DNA of 64,000 nt from contig OY741269.1 of NCBI GenBank assembly GCA_963514095.1, positions 23,861,420-23,925,419 of the forward strand, written 5' to 3'. Made by a program: the position numbers and the translations under genes. Positions within the stretch are counted from its first letter, which is position 1. Each line of letters opens with the position of its first letter. The stretch comes from Eutrigla gurnardus (lineage: Eukaryota; Chordata; Actinopteri; Perciformes; Triglidae). This document shows, in pieces, positions 61,016 through 64,000 of this stretch. The notes under the pieces were generated by a model. The model was given only the letters and a program-made list of their open reading frames with translations. It did not search any database and had not been told where the DNA came from.

Positions 61016-61074
61016 GGAAACGGGGGTACTACATCTAAACTACAAAAATGGGTTTAGTAACCATGTGGGTTACA

Positions 61075-61078
61075 TGAA
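61075..61078. repeat. Target-site duplication, right copy (TGAA)
   Basis: The second copy of the host tetranucleotide created on integration, directly after the right LTR. Removing one copy plus the element should give the empty allele, joining 51096 to 61079. Confidence 0.9.
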
Positions 61079-62860
61079 CAACTATAAATCAAGTTTGAGT
61101 CAAGTATTCCCTAATGATCAGCTAGATAGCGTGCATGAGCACCCACATACATTGCATGTTAATATGCAGAGAATACGCATGGTAACCCAGCAGCCCACAA
61201 CGGCTTCATCATCGGCATCATCACGTAAGCATGCGGCGCCATTAATGCCGCTGGTTCATGCTCATCACGAATTGAATCTGAAACAGCAACGGCACATCAG
61301 CAACTCTCAACCAAGACGCAGATAACGGCAAAGCAGCTAGCATGCAGCTAGCTGGTTAGCATCGCCAAACACACCTGTAGCCTACGAGCCAAAACATTCA
61401 GGGAGCTGGCTGGATTGCAAGTACTGCAAATGTCAATGTCATTATATCTGCACTGTACACCTGCATGAATGTGATTGGATGTTTCAAGGCACCTGTTGTG
61501 AATGAGCCAATCATTGGGAAGCATGGAAAACAGTAGTAGCAGTAAGTTTCATACTGTTGGCTTTATATTATTACTTGATTTTTACCATTTGCTTTTTTAA
61601 CATTTAAAGACCAAATTTAGGTGAAGTGAAGAAAATTCTTGTTGCATTGCTATAAATTACATGAACCACCTTCAAAGGATTGTATCCACTCTTCAGTCAC
61701 AACCACAATGTTTCAATAGAATGTGTGACTTGCAGGTCTGTAAGCTCATGATTTCCATTAACAGCGTATTCTAGACTCATTCCTATCTGTGACCTTGTCT
61801 ACATTCTTAATTGAGTCTGTTTGAGAGGCTCTGGAGCATCAACCATCAGTCAGTGATCATCTGAGTTGTGATTTTATTTCCTTCTGGGATGTCAATGCAA
61901 CAACAACAGAACAAAAAGCACAGCGAAGCTGAAAAAAACCTGGAGATAATTGTCATTTTATTTCAGATTTTCTGCATTTACTGTCTGCTGCTTCAGTGCC
62001 TGCGTTAGCTTTGGATATGTTTGTTACCCGTAGCCTCGGGCTGAATGCTGGTTCAAGGTAGTTGGTTCGTCAATTTGAGTGGCAGATGTTTGGAGAGGCA
62101 ACTTGACCGACTGGAGTAGAACGCCACAGATTGCCTCATCAAGGAAAAGAAACAAATGGAGGGATAGTGCTTAAAAAACAGAAATAGAGATGAAAAATGG
62201 ACCGTTTGCTATCTTCATACAGTGGAAGGAAATAGAGAGTTGAGTGGAGAGTGAAACTGAAACTCTCTGGTCCCTCTGCTCTTTTAAAACTCCTCGATAA
62301 ACAAAGAGAGAGAAGTAGTCATTTTGCCATGTGTGAGGCCCGCCACACCTTTCCCCCATTGAAAGCACGGGCCAAAGAGCAGTTTTGTTTGTTGTTTCGT
62401 CACCTACTCAGGCTTTATTGGTGTTGACTTAAAAGCTCCAACATCCACTGTATGACACCGATGGTCAGAGGTTGGGATCGGTGGTGAGCGACTTTACTTT
62501 TTACGACGTGCCATCGGGCTGTATGAAATATAAGGCGGCAGGCTGTATGGCGCGCTTCACACACACACTTTCATTAAAAAAAAAAAAAATTCAAGGACGT
62601 TATCACTTCATATCTATATAAAAAAAAGTCTGAAAGGGAATTTAATCGAGGGATGTTAAATGTCAGGAATAAATGCAGGAGAATAACACACGACTAAGGT
62701 CATATATTGATATATTTTGCATTTAAATCGTAGCCACGTTTGAATCAGGCCATTGACTTGCAGCAATTTGACGAGCACATCCTCGGTCTCAGAGTTTTAC
62801 AGTAAAACAACTTAATTGTCTTTGTAAAGAAATAAAGGGCAGCCCTTAGCCAGTATGAAC
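61079..62860. other. Host non-coding DNA right of the retrotransposon
   Basis: A GCTAGC-rich patch at 61331-61361 lies 260 bp from the LTR. Otherwise ordinary sequence, with A13 near 62577-62589. The frame 60918-61325 begins in the LTR and crosses into host DNA; I do not treat it as a gene. Confidence 0.5.
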
Positions 62861-62868
62861 TTGAATAG

Positions 62869-62903
62869 GACACACACACACCTACACGCACACACACACA
62901 CAC
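62869..62903. repeat. (CA)n microsatellite
   Basis: An interrupted CA run of about 35 bp. Confidence 0.9.
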
Positions 62904-63038
62904 CAGCCCTGCACAAGACTGATGGAAACCATAACATGGAGCCGAGGTCCTCTGGGGGATTGAGGAACGCCACACACTAACACGGCTCCAGTTACCCTGA
63001 AACCCAAGACACAGGACTGGGGAGACAGAGAGACTCAC

Positions 63039-63049
63039 ACAGAGAGAGA

Positions 63050-63080
<31 letters not shown>
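63039..63080. repeat. (GA)n microsatellite
   Basis: A GA run of about 40 bp with one T interruption. Confidence 0.93.
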
Positions 63081-64000
63081 CATGTGTCCGGAGGTAGTGA
63101 GAGTGACACCACACACCAGCATGTGGAGCCGGATCAAATACTTTATTTGCAAATAACTGTCAACATTTATTTCAACAGTCTCGTGGTACCAGATGGATGG
63201 GATTTAGACCATCATGACATGTCCCACGGAATCAACAGCGAGGTCTGTGAAATGTAATTTAGATCACCGTTATTGACATCTACGGGCCTGAGAGGGGGAA
63301 TCAAAGTCGTATCACTAATCCAAACAAAAGCCTTTCCCACTCCAGTAACCCTTAAAGTGCAACACACACCTGCCGCTTCATGCGGTGATGATGATAGGGG
63401 AGCCTGGATGGGCCAATCAGGGCAGTTAACTCACTCCTATTCAGATGAGTGGGCGTGAACTATATTATATATATAAAATTAGCATTAATCAATAACTTCA
63501 TAAGGACCACTTAATCTTGCAGTTATTCCATTGTATGTACATTACAATGTGCAGCCGTGCATATTTTGTTTCTGCAAGCTTTGACAGAATATATAGGATT
63601 CAAGATTTGACACTAAATTTGACAAAACTTCACTAACACTTTCACGGTGCCTCGCCTTTCTGACTGACACTCTATTAGGCTAGCATGAAAAAAAAGATGT
63701 GTTTTCATCTCGGAGCTTACAATAAATCTGACAATTATTTGTAAGTATCTTAATCTATAAAGTCTGAATGCCAGGAAATCTGAAGCCAACACTGGGACTG
63801 TGAGGCAAAATGAGCATCTTGGAGATCGGGGGTTTTATTCAAGAGACACACTCGTCATCGGGGGAGCTATTTGGAGAGAGGTGAAAAGACGGGGGGTTGA
63901 AAATAAAAGATTGGAGGCACGTCTTCATTAGTGAGGTAAGCGAGGAAGATGAAGAGGGGAGCAAAAAGAGTCAAGGAGTGAGAGAAGTTAATAAAGTAGA
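63081..64000. other. Host non-coding DNA, no gene seen
   Basis: A short (TA)n patch at about 63461-63474 and purine-rich sequence toward the window end. No exon recognised. Confidence 0.55.

Larger units (their letters stand above)
51097..61074 (-). mobile_element. Full-length, intact Ty3/Gypsy LTR retrotransposon with PNMA-like Gag
   Basis: A 9978-bp element read on the minus strand. Seen: two 1704-bp direct repeats beginning TG and ending CA, flanked by TGAA at 51093-51096 and 61075-61078; a primer-binding site just inside the 5' LTR; uninterrupted gag and pol frames; and a polypurine tract touching the 3' LTR. The pol order is protease, reverse transcriptase, RNase H, integrase, which is the Ty3/Gypsy arrangement and excludes Copia. 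No envelope frame, signal peptide or membrane segment follows integrase. By eye the LTRs differ at only two sites (51943 versus 60217, and 52661 versus 60935), so the insertion is recent. Because nothing is truncated or shifted, apart from the programmed shift at the gag-pol junction, this copy may still be competent. The family name is not known to me. Confidence 0.97.
59371..61074 (-). repeat. 5' LTR (element orientation)
   Basis: This is the right-hand copy of the 1704-bp terminal repeat and the upstream LTR for the minus-strand element. In element sense it starts TGTAACCC and ends GGCGCTACA. The first 200 bp are GC-rich with CCAATTGG and CCGCCATCTT motifs, which fits a promoter. The middle is crowded with GCTA words, and the last third is AT-rich. 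An AATAAA lies 83-88 nt before the end. U3, R and U5 limits cannot be fixed from sequence: a TATA-like TATAAATA at 60102-60095 and the YY1-like site at 60924-60915 imply different start sites. Confidence 0.96.

Noticed and set aside
51097..61074. Endogenous retrovirus with an envelope gene
   Set aside because: No frame after integrase with signal peptide or membrane segment; the post-integrase region is an acidic tail fused to Pol.
1..64000. CRISPR arrays, operons, Shine-Dalgarno sites, phage features
   Set aside because: None seen; the DNA is clearly vertebrate nuclear sequence.

Overview
The window is vertebrate nuclear DNA, most likely from a spiny-rayed (percomorph) teleost. It has long tracts without genes, dense microsatellites ((GT)46, (GA)n, (CA)n, homopolymer G20 and C16), low CpG with a few CpG-dense islets, and interspersed sequence that I recognise from memory as common in percomorph genomes (about 42.2-42.65 kb). 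The species and the host locus cannot be identified: I found no host exon, tRNA or rRNA gene that I would defend. The open frames of 60-180 codons outside the mobile element look like chance.

Layout. 1-51092 is host non-coding DNA: simple repeats, a few old repeat relics (2719-2798, 21480-21718, 31960-32530, 42190-42650), CpG-dense islets (about 15.9, 30.9 and 38.4 kb) and several patches with clustered homeodomain, POU, SOX or GATA-like words that may be conserved non-coding elements. 51097-61074 is one full-length LTR retrotransposon of the Ty3/Gypsy type, lying on the minus strand and flanked by a 4-bp target duplication TGAA. 61079-64000 is host non-coding DNA again.

The retrotransposon is the main content. 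Its two 1704-bp LTRs differ at only two positions that I could find, and both open frames are intact, so it is very young and possibly active. In element order it has: 5' LTR (61074-59371), an 18-nt primer-binding site matching the 3' end of vertebrate tRNA-Arg, a short leader with a start-stop AUGUGA, gag (59248-57569, PNMA-like with an N-terminal RRM-like region and a CCHC knuckle), pol (protease, reverse transcriptase, RNase H, integrase, long acidic tail), a polypurine tract, and the 3' LTR. There is no env.

The most informative detail is the gag-pol junction. Gag ends on U UUA AAC UAA, a canonical -1 slippery heptamer directly followed by the stop. Six nucleotides later comes a 9-10 bp perfect stem whose loop can pair with a downstream GUCCC to make an H-type pseudoknot. 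Pol is open only in the -1 frame, from that heptamer onward, with no AUG before the protease active site. Gag and Gag-Pol are therefore very probably made in a fixed ratio by programmed frameshifting, the same strategy known from the domesticated Gag relatives PEG10 and PNMA3.
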